Shown one piece after another: positions 11,846-24,496 of a stretch of 64,000 bases of DNA; positions within the stretch are counted from its first letter, which is position 1, and each line of letters starts with the position of its first letter. Origin of the DNA: Calliopsis andreniformis. Lineage: Eukaryota > Arthropoda > Insecta > Hymenoptera > Andrenidae. Made by a program: the position numbers and the translations under genes. The stretch covers positions 3,286,001 through 3,350,000 of the forward strand of contig NW_027480423.1 of assembly GCF_051401765.1 (NCBI RefSeq). Direction: 5' to 3'. The notes beneath the pieces were generated by a model. The model was not told the origin of the DNA and did not search any database. It saw only the letters and a list, made by a program, of their open reading frames with translations.

Positions 11846-14800
11846 TGAAGGTAATGGTCGTTTCTACGTTCCGAGCAACCTAGGCTTCACTCTAGGGCGT
11901 TGCTCCACCAGATCGAATAGTTAGGGCCTTAGAAGTCAACGCCAGAAGCATAAAATACAATAAAGATGCAACAGTTTTTCCGTCATACAACAGGAATAAC
12001 TGCAAACAGGGTGAAAGTACTGGTCATTTCTACGTTCCGGGTAACCTAGGTTTCACTCTAGGGCGTTGCTCCACCAGATCGAACAGCTAGGGCCTTAGAA
12101 GTCAACGCCCGATGCATAAAATACAAAAAAATGGAACAGTTTTTCCATGTGTAAAACGAATAATTGCTACCAGTGTGAAAGTTATGGTCATTTCTACGTT
12201 CTGGGCAACCTATGCGACACTCTAGGGCGTTGCTCCACCACAACTAATAGCTACGGCCCTAAAAGTCGACGCGAGAAGCATAAAATACGATATAAATACA
12301 ACAGCTTTTCCATCGTATAAAACGAATAATGGTAACCAGTGTGAAAGTTATGGTCATTTCTACTTCCCGGGCAACCTAGGCTTCACTCTAGGGCGTTGCT
12401 CCACCAGATCGAATAGTTAGGGCCTTAGAAGTCAGCGCCCGAAGCATAAAATGCAAAATAAATAGAACAGTTTTTCCATTGTATAAAACGAATAACTGCA
12501 ACCAGTGTGAAATGACTGATCATTTCTACGTTCCGGGCAACCTAGGCTTCACTCTAGGGCGTTGCTCCACCAGATCGAATAGTTACGGCCTTAGAAGTCA
12601 ACGCCCGAAGCATAAAATACAATATAAGTACAACAGTTTTTCCATCGTATAAAACAAATAATTGCAGACATCGTGAAAGTAATGGTCATTTCTACGTTCC
12701 GGTCAACCTAGGCGTCACTCTAGGGCGTTGCTCCACCACATCTAATAGCTACGGACTTAGAAGTCAACGCCAGGAGCATAAAATACAATATAAATACAAC
12801 AGCTTTTCCATCGTATAAAATGAATAATTGCAAACAGTGTGAAAGTAATGGTCATTTCTACGTTCCGGGTAACCTAGGCGTCACTCTAGGGCGTTGCTCC
12901 ACCATATCTAGTAGCTACGGCCTTAGAAGTCAACGCCAGAAGCACGAAATACAATAAAAATGCAGCAGTTTTTCAATCGTATAGCATGACTAATTGCAAC
13001 CAGTGCGAAAGTAATGATCATATCGACATTTCGGGCATCCTAGACTTAACTCTGAGGCGTTGCTCCACCAAATCGAATAGCTAGGGCCTTAGAAGTCAAC
13101 GCCCGAAGCATAAAATACAATATAAGTACAACAGTTTTTCCATCGTATAAAATGAATGATTGCGAACATTGTGAAAGTAATGGTCATTTCTACGTTCCGG
13201 GCAACCTACGCGTCACTCTAGGGCGTTGCTGCTCCACATCTGATAGCTACGGCCTTACAAGTTAACGCCGGAAGCATAAAATACAATATAAATACAACAG
13301 CTTTGCCATCGTATAAAATGAATAATTGCAAACAGTGTGAAAGTACGGGTCATTTCTACGTTCCGGGTAACCTAGGTTTCACTCTAGGGCGTTGCTCCAC
13401 CAGATCGAACAGCTGGGGCCTTAGAAGTCAACGCCCGATGCATAAGATACAAAAAAATAGAACAGTTTTTCCATGTGTAAAACGAATAATTGGTACCAGT
13501 GTGAAAGTTATGGTCATTTCTACGTTCCGGGCAACCTATGCGACACTCTAGGGCGTTGCTCCACCACACCTAATAGCTACGGCCTTAAAAGTCGACGCCA
13601 GAAGCATAAAATACGATATAAATACAACAGCTTTTCCATCGTATAAAACGAATAATGGTAACCAGTGTGAAAGTTATGGTCATTTCTACGTTCCGGTCAA
13701 CCTAGGCTTCACTCTAGGGAGTTGCTCCACCAGATCGAATAGTTAGGGCCTTAGAAGTCAGCGCCCGAAGCATAAAATGCAAAATAAATAGAACAGTTTT
13801 TCATTGTATAAAACGAATAACTGCAACCAGTGTGAAAGTACTGGTCATTTCTACGATCCGGGCAACCTAGGCTTCACTCTAGGACGTTGCTCCACCAGAT
13901 CGAATAGTTAGGGCCTTAGAAGTCAACGCCAGAAGCATAAAGTACAATAAAGATGCAACAGTTTTCCATCGTACAACAGGAATAACTGCAAACAGTGTGC
14001 AAGTACTGGTCATTTCTACGTTCCGGGTAACCTAGGCTTCACTCTATTGTGTTGCTCCACCAGATCGAATAGCTAGGACTTAGGATTCAACGCCAGAAGG
14101 ATAGAATACAATATAGGTACAACAGTTTTTCCATCGTATAAAATGAATAATTGCAGACATTGTGAAAGTAATGGACATTTCTACGTTCCATTCAACCTAG
14201 GCGTCAGTCTAGGTCGTTGCTACACCACATCTAATAGCTACGGCCTTAGAAGTCAACGCCAGGAGCATAAAATACAATATAAATACAACAGCTTTTCCAT
14301 CGTATAAAATGAACAATTGCAAACAGTGTTAAAGTAATGGTCATTTCTACGTTCCGGGTAACCTAGGCGTCACTCTAGGGCGTTGCTCCAACATATCTAA
14401 TAGCTACGGCCTTAGAAGTCAACGCCAGGAGCATAAAATACAATATAAATACAACAGCTTTTCCATCGTATAAAATGAATAATTGCAAACAGTGTTAAAG
14501 TTATGGTCATTTCTACGTTCCGGGCAACCTAGGCTTCACCCTAGGGCGTTGTACCACCAGATGGAATAGTTAGGGCCTACGAAGTCAACGCCAGAAGCAT
14601 AAAATACGATACAAATACAACAGCTTGATCCATCGTAGAAAACGTATAATGGCAACCAGTGTGAAAGTTATGGTCATTTCTACGTTCCGAGCAACCTAGG
14701 CTTCACTCTAGGGCCTTGCTCCACCAGATCGAATAGTTAGGTCCTTAGATGTCAACGCCAGATGCATAAAATACAATAAAGGTGCAACAGTTTTTCCATC

Positions 14801-15540
14801 GTATAACAGGAATAACTGCAACCAGTGTGAAAGTACTGGTCATTTCTACGTTCCGGGTAACCTAGGTTTCACTCTAGGGCGTTGCTCCACCAGATAGAAG
14901 AGCTAGGGACTTATAATTCAACGCCAGAAGAATAAAATACAATACAAGTACAACAGTTTTTCCATCTTATAAAATGTATATTTGCAAAAATTGTGAAAGT
15001 AATGGTCATTTCTACGTTCCGGGCAACCTATGCGACACTCAAGGGCGTTGCTCCAACACATCTAATAGCAACGGCCTTAAAAGTCAACGCCAGAAGCATA
15101 AAAGACGATATAAATACAACAGCTTTTCCATCGTATAAAACGAATAATGGTAACCAGTGTGAAAGTTATGGTCATTTCTATGTTCCAGTCAACCTAGGCT
15201 TCACTCTAGGACGTTGCTCCACCAGATCGAATAGTTAGGGCCTATGAAGTCAACGCCAGAAGCATGAAATACAATAAAGGTGCAACAGTTTTTCCATCGT
15301 ATAACAGGAATAATTGCAACCGGTGTGAAGGTAATGGTATGTTCTACGTTCCGGTCAACCTAGGCGTCACTCTAGGGCGTTGCTCCACCACATCTAATAG
15401 CTACGGCCTTAGAAGTCAACGCCAGGAGCATAAAATACAATATAAATACAACAGCTTTTCCATCGTATAAAATGAATAATTGCAAACAGTGTGAAAGTAA
15501 TGGTCATTTCTACGTTCCGGGCAACCTAGGCTTCACCCTA
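11846..15540 (+). repeat. Satellite block, rearranged tail of the 29-mer HOR
   Basis: A mosaic of about 22 monomers. From about 12360 to 13060 it resumes the sequence of 6560-7250, but at an offset of 5802 bp (35 monomers) instead of 29. The marker 'gtgaaatgactg' occurs near 6706, 11513 and 12508, so a 6-monomer segment (995 bp) was gained within copy 2. At about 13060 the sequence jumps to the type seen at 4440-4680, including the 'gttgctgctccacatct' landmark near 13227. The 'cccgatgcata' monomer appears near 12110 and 13435 (8 monomers apart). No gene or unique DNA. Confidence 0.72.
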
Positions 15541-16353
15541 GGGCGTTGCTCCACCAAATCGAATAGCTAGGTCCTTAGAAGTCAACGCCAGAAGCATAAA
15601 ATACAGGAAAGAATCAAAGTTTTTCCATCGTATAACAGGAATAACTGCAAACAGTATGAAAGTACTGGTCATTTCTACGTTCCGGGTAACCTAGGTTTCA
15701 CGCTAGGGCGTTGCTCCACCAGATCGAATAGCTAGGGACTTAGAATTCAACGCCTTAAGAATAAAATACAATATAAGTACAACAGCTTTTCCATCGTATA
15801 AAATGAATAAATGCAACCAGTGTGAAAGTTATGGTCATTTCAACTTTTCGGGCGACCTAGGCTTCACCCTAGGGCGTTGTTCCAACAGATTGAATAGTTA
15901 GGGCATTAGAAGTCAATGCCCGAAGCATGAAATACATTATAAGTACAACAGTTTTTCCATCATATAAAACGAATAATTGCAACTAGTATGAAAGTTATGG
16001 TCACTTCTACTTTCCGGGCAACCTAGGCTTCACCCTAGGGCGTTGCTCCAACAGATTGAATAGTTAGGGCCTTAGAAGTCAATGCCCGAAGCATAAAATG
16101 CAATAAAAATACAACAGAGTTTCCATCATATAACAGGAATAATTGCAACCAGTTTGAAAGTGATGGTCATTTCTACGTACCGGGCAACCTAGGCTTCACT
16201 CGAGGGCGTTGCTCCACCAGATCGAATAGTTAGGGCCTTAGAAGTCAATGCCCGAAGCATAAAGTACATTATAAGTATAACAGTTTTTCCATCATATAAA
16301 ACGAATAATTGCAGCTAGTATGAAAGTTATGGTCATTTCTACTTTCCGGGCAA

Positions 16354-16371
16354 CCTAGGCTTCACCCTAGG
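16354..16371 (+). repeat. CCTAGG-cttcac-CCTAGG dyad (example of an array-wide element)
   Basis: Two palindromic CCTAGG hexamers (16354-16359 and 16366-16371) are separated by 6 bases, so they are both a direct and an inverted repeat. Many monomers carry this form. Others have 'cctaggcttcactctaggg', leaving a 5-bp stem (CCTAG/CTAGG). The element could form a small hairpin or be a dimeric protein site. That is inference. Confidence 0.7.
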
Positions 16372-16867
16372 GCGTTGTTCCACCTGATGGAATAGTTAGG
16401 GCCTAAGAAGTCAACGCCAGAAGCATAAAATACGATATAAATACAACAGCTTTTCCATCGTATAAAACGAATAATTGCAACCAGTGTGAAAGTAATGGTC
16501 ATTTCTACGTTCCGAGCGCCCTAGGTGTCACTCTAGGGCGTTGCTCCACCACATCTAATAGCTACGGCCTTAGAAGTCAACGACAGAAGCAAAAAATACG
16601 ATATAAATACAACAGCTTTTCCATCGTATAAAAGGAATAATTGCAAACAGTGTGAAAGAAATGGTCATTTCTACGATCCGGGAAACCGAGGCTTCACTCT
16701 ACGGCGTTGTTCCACCACATCTAATAGCTACGGCCTAAGAAGTCAACGCCAGAAGCATAAAATACGATATAAATACAACAGCTTTTCCATCGTATAAAAC
16801 GAATAATTGCAACCAGTTTGAAAGTGATGGTCATTTCTACGTGCCGGGCAACCTAGGCTTCACTCTA

Positions 16868-16917
16868 GGGCGTTGCTCCACCAGATCAAACAGTTAGGGC
16901 CTTAGAAGTCAACGCCC
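16868..16917 (+). repeat. 8-bp inverted repeat GGGCGTTG/CAACGCCC within the monomer (example)
   Basis: Arms at 16868-16875 and 16910-16917 with a 34-bp spacer. Monomers with 'caacgccag' keep 7-bp arms (GGCGTTG/CAACGCC), for example 16371-16377 with 16412-16418, again with a 34-bp spacer. The arms are among the better conserved parts of most monomers I read. Confidence 0.72.
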
Positions 16918-17004
16918 GAAGCATAAAATACAAAATAAATAGAACAGTTTTTCGATTGTATAAAACGAATAATTGCTACCAGTGTAAAAGTTATGGTCAT
17001 TTCT

Positions 17005-19824
17005 ACGTTCCGGGCAACCTAGGCTTCACCCTAGGGCGTCGTTCCACCAAATCGAATAGTTCGGGCCTAAGGAGTGAACGCCAGAAGAATAAAATACAAT
17101 ATAAATATAACAGTTTTTCCATCGTATAAAACGAATAGTAGCAACCAGTGTGAAAGTTATGGTCATTTCTACGTTCCGGGTAACCTAGGTTTCACTCTAG
17201 GGCGTTGCTCCACCAGATCGAATAGTTACGGCCTTAGAAGTCAACGCCAGAAGCATAAAATACGATATAAATACAACAACTTTTCCATCGTATAAAACGA
17301 ATAATTGCAACCAGTTTGAAGGTGTTGGTCATTTCTACGTATCGGGCAACCTAGGCTTCACTCTAGTGCGTAGCTCCACCAGACGAAACAGTTAGGGCCT
17401 TAGAAGTCAACGCCCGGAGCATAAAATACAAAATAAATAGAACAGTTATTCCATTGTATAAAATGCATAATTGCTACCAGTGTAAAAGTTATGGTCATTT
17501 CTACGTTCCGGGCAACCTAGGCTTCACCCTAGGGCGTTGCTCCACCAAATCGAATAGCTAGGTCCTTAGAAGTCAACGCCAGAAGCATAAAATACAGTAA
17601 AGAAGCAAAGTTTTTCCATCGTATAACAGGAATAACTGCAAACAGTATGAAAGTACTGGTCATTTCTACGTTCCCGGTAACCTAGGTTTCACGCTAGGGC
17701 GTTGCTCCACCAGATCGAATAGCTAGGGACTTAGAATTCAACGCCTTAAGAATAAAATACAATATAAGTACAACAGCTTTTCCATCGTATAAAATGAATA
17801 ATTGCAACCAGTGTGAAAGTTATGGTCATTTCAACTTTTCGGGCGACCTAGGCTTCACCCTAGGGCGTTGCTCCAACAGATTGAATAGTTAGGGTATTAG
17901 AAGTCAATGCCCGAAGCATAAAATACATTATAAGTACAACAGTTTTTCCATCATATAAAACGAATAATTGCAACTAGTATGAAAGTTATGGTCACTTCTA
18001 CTTTCCGGGCAACCTAGGCTTCACCCTAGGGCGTTGCTCCAACAGATTGAATAGTTAGGGCCTTAGAAGTCAATGCCCGAAGCATAAAATGCAATAAAAA
18101 TACAACAGAGTTTCCATCATATAACAGGAATAATTGCAACCAGTTTGAAAGTGATGTTCATTTCTACGTACCGGGCAACCTAGGCTTCACTCGAGGGCGT
18201 TGCTCCACCAGATCGAATAGTTAGGGCCTTAGAATTCAAGGCCTTAAGAATAAAATACAATATAAGTACAACAGTTTTTCCATCGTATAAAATGAATAAT
18301 TGCAACCAGTGTGAAAGATATGGTCATTTCAACTTTTCGGGCGACCTAGGCTTCACCCTACGGCGTTGCTCCAACAGATTGAATAGTTAGGGCCTTAGAA
18401 GTCAATGCCCGAAGCATAAAATACATTATAAGTATAACAGTTTTTCCATCATATAAAACGAATAATTGCAGCTAGTATGAAAGTTATGGTCATTTCTACT
18501 TTCCGGGCAACCTAGGCTTCACCCTAGGGCGTTGTTCCACCTGATGGAATAGTTAGGGCCTAAGAAGTCAACGCCAGAAGCATAAAATACGATATAAATA
18601 CAACAGCTTTTCCATCGTATAAAACGAATAATTGCAACCAGTGTGAAAGTAATGGTCATTTCTACGTTCCGGGCACCCTAGGTGTCACTCTATGGCGTTG
18701 CTCCACCACATCTAATAGCTACGGCCTTAGAAGTCAACGACAGAAGCAAAAAATACGATATAAATACAACAGCTTTTCCATCGTATAAAAGGAATAATTG
18801 CAAACAGTGTGAATGAAATGGTCATTTCTACGACCCGGGAAACCGAGGCTTCACTCTACGGCGTTGTTCCACCACATCTAATAGCTACGGCCTAAGAAGT
18901 CAACGCCAGAAGCATAAAATACGATATAAATACAACAGCTTTTCCATCGTATAAAACGAATAATTGCAACCAGTTTGAAAGTGATGGTCATTTCTACGTA
19001 CCGGGCAACCTAGGATTCACTCTAGGGCGTTGCTCCACCAGATCAAACAGTTAGGGCGTTAGAAGTCAACGCCCGAAGCATAAAATACAAAATAAATAGA
19101 ACAGTTTTTCGATTGTATAAAACGAATAATTGCTACCAGTGTAAAAGTTATGGTCATTTCTACGTTCCGGGCAACCTAGGCTTCACCCTAGGGCGTCGTT
19201 CCACCAAATCGAATAGTTCGGGCCTAAGGAGTGAACGCCAGAAGGATAAAATACAATATAAATATAACAGTTTTTCCATCGTATAAAACGAATAGTAGCA
19301 ACCAGTGTGAAAGTTATGGTCATTTCTACGTTCCGGGTAACCTAGGTTTCACTCTAGGGCGTTGCTCCACCAGATCGAATAGTTACGGCCTTAGAAGTCA
19401 ACGCCAGAAGCATAAAATACGATATAAATACAACATTTTCCATCGTATAAAACGAATAATTGCAACCAGTTTGAAGGTGTTGGTCATTTCTACGTATCGG
19501 GCAACCTAGGCTTCACTCTAGTGCGTTGCTCCACCAGACGAAACAGTTAGGGCCTTAGAAGTCAACGCCCGAAGCATAAAATACAAAATAAATAGAACAG
19601 TTATTCCATTGTATAAAACGCATAATTGCTACCAGTGTAAAAGTTATGGTCATTTCTACGTTCCGGGCAACCTAGGCTTCACCCTAGGGCGTTGCTCCAA
19701 CAGATTGAATAGTTAGGGTCTTAGAAGTCAACGCCCGAAGCATAAAATACAAGGTAAATAGAACAGTTTTTCCATCGTATAAAACGAATAATTGCTGCCA
19801 GTGTAAAAGTTATGGTCAATTCTA
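17005..19824 (+). repeat. 17-mer higher-order repeat, copy 1 (2820 bp)
   Basis: The sequence from about 17005 recurs from about 19825 at an offset of 2819-2820 bp, 17 monomers. Matching pairs include 17074/19893, 17545/20365 and 19231/22051. Copies differ by sparse substitutions and a 3-bp deletion near 19434. The unit itself contains two similar segments (about 16870-17430 and 19040-19590, 13 monomers apart), which explains the 13- and 17-monomer forms as insertion or loss of a 4-monomer block. Boundaries are accurate to roughly one monomer. Confidence 0.78.
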
Positions 19825-22671
19825 CGTTCCGGGCAACCTAGGCTTCACCCTAGGGCGTCGTTCCACCAAATCGAATAGTTCGGGCCTAAGGAGTGAACGC
19901 CAGAAGAATAAAATACAATATAAATATAACAGTTTTTCCATCGTATAAAACGAATAGTAGCAACCAGTGTGAAAGTTATGGTCATTTCTACGTTCCGGGT
20001 AACCTAGGTTTCACTCTAGGGCGTTGCTCCACCAGATCGAATAGTTACGGCCTTAGGAGTCAACGCCAGAAGCATAAAATACGATATAAATAAAACAACT
20101 TTTCCATCGTATAAAACGAATAATTGCAACCAGTTTGAAGGTGTTGGTCATTTCTACGTATCGGGCAACCTAGGCTTCACTCCAGTGCGTAGCTCCACCA
20201 GACCAAAACAGTTAGGGCCTTAGAAGTCAACGCCCGGAGCATAAAATACAAAATAAATAGAACAGTTATTCCATTGTATAAAATGCATAATTGCTACCAG
20301 TGTAAAAGTTATGGTCATTTCTACGTTCCGGGCAACCTAGGCTTCACCCTAGGGCGTTGCTCCACCAAATCGAATAGCTAGGTCCTTAGAAGTCAACGCC
20401 AGAAGCATAAAATACAGTAAAGAAGCAAAGTTTTTCCATCGTATAACAGGAATAACTGCAAACAGTATGAAAGTACTGGTCATTTCTACGTTCCCGGTAA
20501 CCTAGGTTTCACGCTAGGGCGTTGCTCCACCAGATCGAATAGCTAGGGACTTAGAATTCAACGCCTTAAGAATAAAATACAATATAAGTACAACAGCTTT
20601 TCCATCGTATAAAATGAATAATTGCAACCAGTGTGAAAGTTATGGTCATTTCAACTTTTCGGGCGACCTAGGCTTCACCCTAGGGCGTTGCTCCAACAGA
20701 TTGAATAGTTAGGGTATTAGAAGTCAATGCCCGAAGCATAAAATACATTATAAGTACAACAGTTTTTCCATCATATAAAACGAATAATTGCAACTAGTAT
20801 GAAAGTTATGGTCACTTCTACTTTCCGGGCAACCTAGGCTTCACCCTAGCGCGTTGCTCCAACAGATTGAATAGTTAGGGCCTTAGAAGTCAATGCCCGA
20901 AGCATAAAATGCAATAAAAATACAACAGAGTTTCCATCATATAACAGGAATAATTGCAACCAGTTTGAAAGTGATGGTCATTTCTACGTACCGGGCAACC
21001 TAGGCTTCACTCGAGGGCGTTGCTCCACCAGATCGAATAGTTAGGGCCTTAGAATTCAAGGCCTTAAGAATAAAATACAATATAAGTACAACAGTTTTTC
21101 CATCGTATAAAATGAATAATTGCAACCAGTGTGAAAGATATGGTCATTTCAACTTTTCGGGCGACCTAGGCTTCACCCTAGGGCGTTGCTCCAACAGATT
21201 GAATAGTTAGGGCCTTAGAAGTCAATGCCCGAAGCATAAAATACATTATAAGTATAACAGTTTTTCCATCATATAAAACGAATAATTGCAGCTAGTATGA
21301 AAGTTATGGTCATTTCTACTTTCCGGGCAACCTAGGCATCACCCTAGGGCGTTGTTCCACCTGATGGAATAGTTAGGGCCTAAGAAGTCAACGCCAGAAG
21401 CATAAAATACGATATAAATACAACAGCTTTTCCATCGTATAAAACGAATAATTGCAACCAGTGTGAAAGTAATGGTCATTTCTACGTTCCGGGCACCCTA
21501 GGTGTCACTCTATGGGGTTGCTCCACCACATCTAATAGCTACGGCCTTAGAAGTCAACGACAGAAGCAAAAAATACGATATATATACAACAGCTTTTCCA
21601 TCGTATAAAAGGAATAATTGCAAACAGTGTGAAAGAAATGGTCATTTCTACGACCCGGGAAACCGAGGCTTCACTCTACGGCGTTGTTCCACCACATCTA
21701 ATAGCTACGGCCTAAGAAGTCAACGCCAGAAGCATAAAATACGATATAAATACAACAGCTTTTCCATCGTATAAAACGAATAATTGCAACCAGTTTGAAA
21801 GTGATGGTCATTTCTACGTACCGGGCAACCTAGGATTCACTCTAGGGCGTTGCTCCACCAGATCAAAGAGTTAGGGCCTTAGAAGTCAACGCCCGAAGCA
21901 TAAAATACAAAATAAATAGAACAGTTTTTCGATTGTATAAAACGAATAATTGCTACCAGTGTAAAAGTTATGGTCATTTCTACGTTCCGGGCAACCTAGG
22001 CTTCACCCTAGGGCGTCGTTCCACCAAATCGAATAGTTCGGGCCTAAGGAGTGAACGCCAGAAGGATAAAATACAATATAAATATAACAGTTTTTCCTTC
22101 GTATAAAACGAATAGTAGCAACCAGTGTGAAAGTTATGGTCATTTCTACGTTCCGGGTAACCTAGGTTTCACTCTAGGGCGTTGCTCCACCAGATCGAAT
22201 AGTTACGGCCTTAGAAGTCAACGCCAGAAGCATAAAATACGATATAAATACAACAACTTTTCCATCGTATAAAACGAATAATTGCAACCAGTTTGAAGGT
22301 GTTGGTCATTTCTACGTATCGGGCAACCTAGGCTTCACTCTAGTGCGTTGCTCCACCAGACGAAACAGTTAGGGCCTTAGAAGTCAACGCCCGAAGCATA
22401 AAATACAAGATAAATAGAACTGTTATTCCATTGTATAAAACGCATAATTGCTACCAGTGTAAAAGTTATGGTCATTTCTACGTTCCGGGCAACCTAGGCT
22501 TCACCCTAGGGCGTTGCTCCAACAGATTGAATAGTTAGGGTCTTAGAAGTCAACGCCCGAAGCATAAAATACAAGGTAAATAGAACAGTTTTTCCATCGT
22601 ATAAAACGAATAATTGCTACCAGTGTGAAAGTTATGGTCAATTCTACGTTCCGGGCAACCTAGGCTTCACC
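19825..22671 (+). repeat. 17-mer higher-order repeat, copy 2
   Basis: Second copy of the 2820-bp unit. It stays collinear with 17005-19824 up to about 22660, where the sequence switches to the 'ctaggccgttggtccacc' type that opens the next block. Copy-specific changes include 'tagcgcgttgctccaac' near 20846 where copy 1 has 'tagggcg', and 'atggggttgctcc' near 21512 where copy 1 has 'atggcgttg'. Confidence 0.78.
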
Positions 22672-24496
22672 CTAGGCCGTTGGTCCACCAGATCGAATAG
22701 TTAGGGCCTAAGAAGTGAACGCCAGAAGCATAAAATAAGATATAAATACAACAGGTTTTCCATCATATAAAACGAATAATAGCAACCAGTATGAAAGTTA
22801 TGGTCATTTCTATTTTCCGGGCAACCTAGGCTTCACCCTAGGGCGTTGCTCCAACAGATTGAATAGTTAGGGCCTTAGAAGTCATTGCCCGAAGCATAAA
22901 ATGCAATAAAAATACAACAGTTTTTCCATCGTATAACAGGATTAATTGCAACCAGTTTGAAAGTGATGGTCATTTCTACGTTCCGGGCAACCTAGGCTTC
23001 ACTCTAGGGCGTTGCTCCACCAGATCGAATAGTTAGGGCCTAAGAAGTGAACGCCAGAAGCATAAAATACAATATAAATACAACAGCTTTTCCATCGTAT
23101 AAAACGAATAATTGCAACCAGTGTGAAAGTAATGGTCATTCCTACGTTCCGAGCACCCTAGGCGTCACTCTAGGGCGTTGCTCCACCACATCTAATAGCT
23201 ACGGCCTTAGATGTCAACGCCAGACGCATAAAATACAATATAAATACAACAGCTTTACCATCGTATAAAACGAATAATTGCAACCAATGTGAAAGTTATG
23301 GTCATTTCTACATTCCGAGCAACCTAGGCTTCACCCTAGGGCGTTGCTCCACCAGATCGAATAGTTACGGCCTTAGAAGTCAACGCCAGAAGCATAAAAT
23401 GCGATATAAATACAACAGCTTTTCCATCGTATAAAAGGAATAATTGCAAACAGTGTGAAAGTAATGGTCATTTCTACGTTCCGGGCAACCTAGGCTTCAC
23501 TCTACGGCGTTGTTCCACCAGATCGAATAGTTAGGGCCTAAGAAGTCAACGCTAGAAGCATAAAATACAATATAAATATAACAGTTTTTCCATCTTATAA
23601 AACGAATAATAGCAACCAGTGTGAAAGTTATGGTCATTTCCAAGTTCCGGGCAACCTAGGCTTCACTCTAGGGCGTTGCTCCACCAGATCATGCAGTTAG
23701 GGCCTTAGAAGCCAACGCCCGAAGCATAAAACACAAAATAAATAGAACGGTTTTTCCATTGTATAAAACGAATAATTGCTACCAGTGTAAAAGTTATGGT
23801 CATTCCTACGTTCCGGGCAGCCTAGGCTTCACACTAGGGCGTTGCTCCACCAGTTCAAACAGTTAGGGCCTTAGAAGTCAACGCCCGAAGCATTAAATTC
23901 AAAATAAATAGAACAGCTTTTCCATTGTATAAAACGAATAATTGCTACCAGTGTAAAATTTATTGTCATTTCTACGTTCCGGGCAACCTAGGTTTCACTC
24001 CAGCGCCTTGCTCCTCCAGATCGAATAGTTGCGGCCTAAGCAGTCAACGCCAGAAGCATAAAATACGAGAAAGATGCAACAGTTTTTCCATCGTATAAAA
24101 CGAATACTTGCAACCAGTGTGAAAGTTATGGTCATTTCTACATTCCGAGCAACCTAGGCCTCACTCTAGGGCGTTGTTCCACCAGATCGAATAGTTAGGG
24201 CCTTAGATGTCAGCGCCCGAAGCATAAAACACAAAATAATAGAACAGTTTTCCCATTGTACAAAACGAATAATTGCTACCAGTGTAAAATTTATGGTCAA
24301 TTCTACGTTCCGGGCAACCTAGGCTTCACCCTAGGGCGTTGTTCCACCAGATCGAATAGTTCGGGCCTAAGAAGTGAACGCCAGAAGAATAAAATACAAT
24401 ATAAATATAACAGTTTTTCCATCGTATAAAACGAATAATTGCTACCAGTGTAAAAGTTATGGTCATTTCTACGTTCCGGGCGACCTAGGCTTCACA
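22672..24496 (+). repeat. 11-mer satellite unit (1825 bp)
   Basis: Starts at the marker 'ctaggccgttggtccacc' (22672), which recurs at 24497 after 1825 bp and at 25493 after a further 996 bp. The first three to four monomers of this unit are repeated almost exactly in the next two units. The distal part (about 23550-24360) is instead shared with 28690-29490 and, with more changes, with 35330-35960. A duplication is thus embedded in a dispersed block exchange. Confidence 0.78.

Larger units (their letters stand above)
15541..17004 (+). repeat. Satellite HOR, short form preceding the 17-mer pair
   Basis: Begins with the marker 'ccaaatcgaatagctaggtc' near 15556, which recurs near 17545 (12 monomers on) and 20365 (17 monomers further). 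The monomers that follow correspond in order to those after 17545, but one monomer present at about 18225-18390 and a block of about four at 19430-20080 are missing here. It is therefore a shorter structural variant of the same HOR. The marker containing 'ttccacctgatggaatag' at about 16378 recurs near 18536 (13 monomers) and 21357 (17 monomers). Confidence 0.72.

Noticed and set aside
17074..17295. Recurrent 73-codon ORFs with a conserved Cys-containing peptide (17074, 22051, 23047, 24872, 25868, 27694, 29517, 30513, 32503 and others)
   Set aside because: The similarity between these ORFs is the similarity of the DNA repeat. They start in the 'gtgaatgcc/gtgaacgcc' part or at chance ATGs, stop in the next monomer, and substitutions do not favour synonymous sites. 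A cysteine-rich peptide family was considered and dropped.
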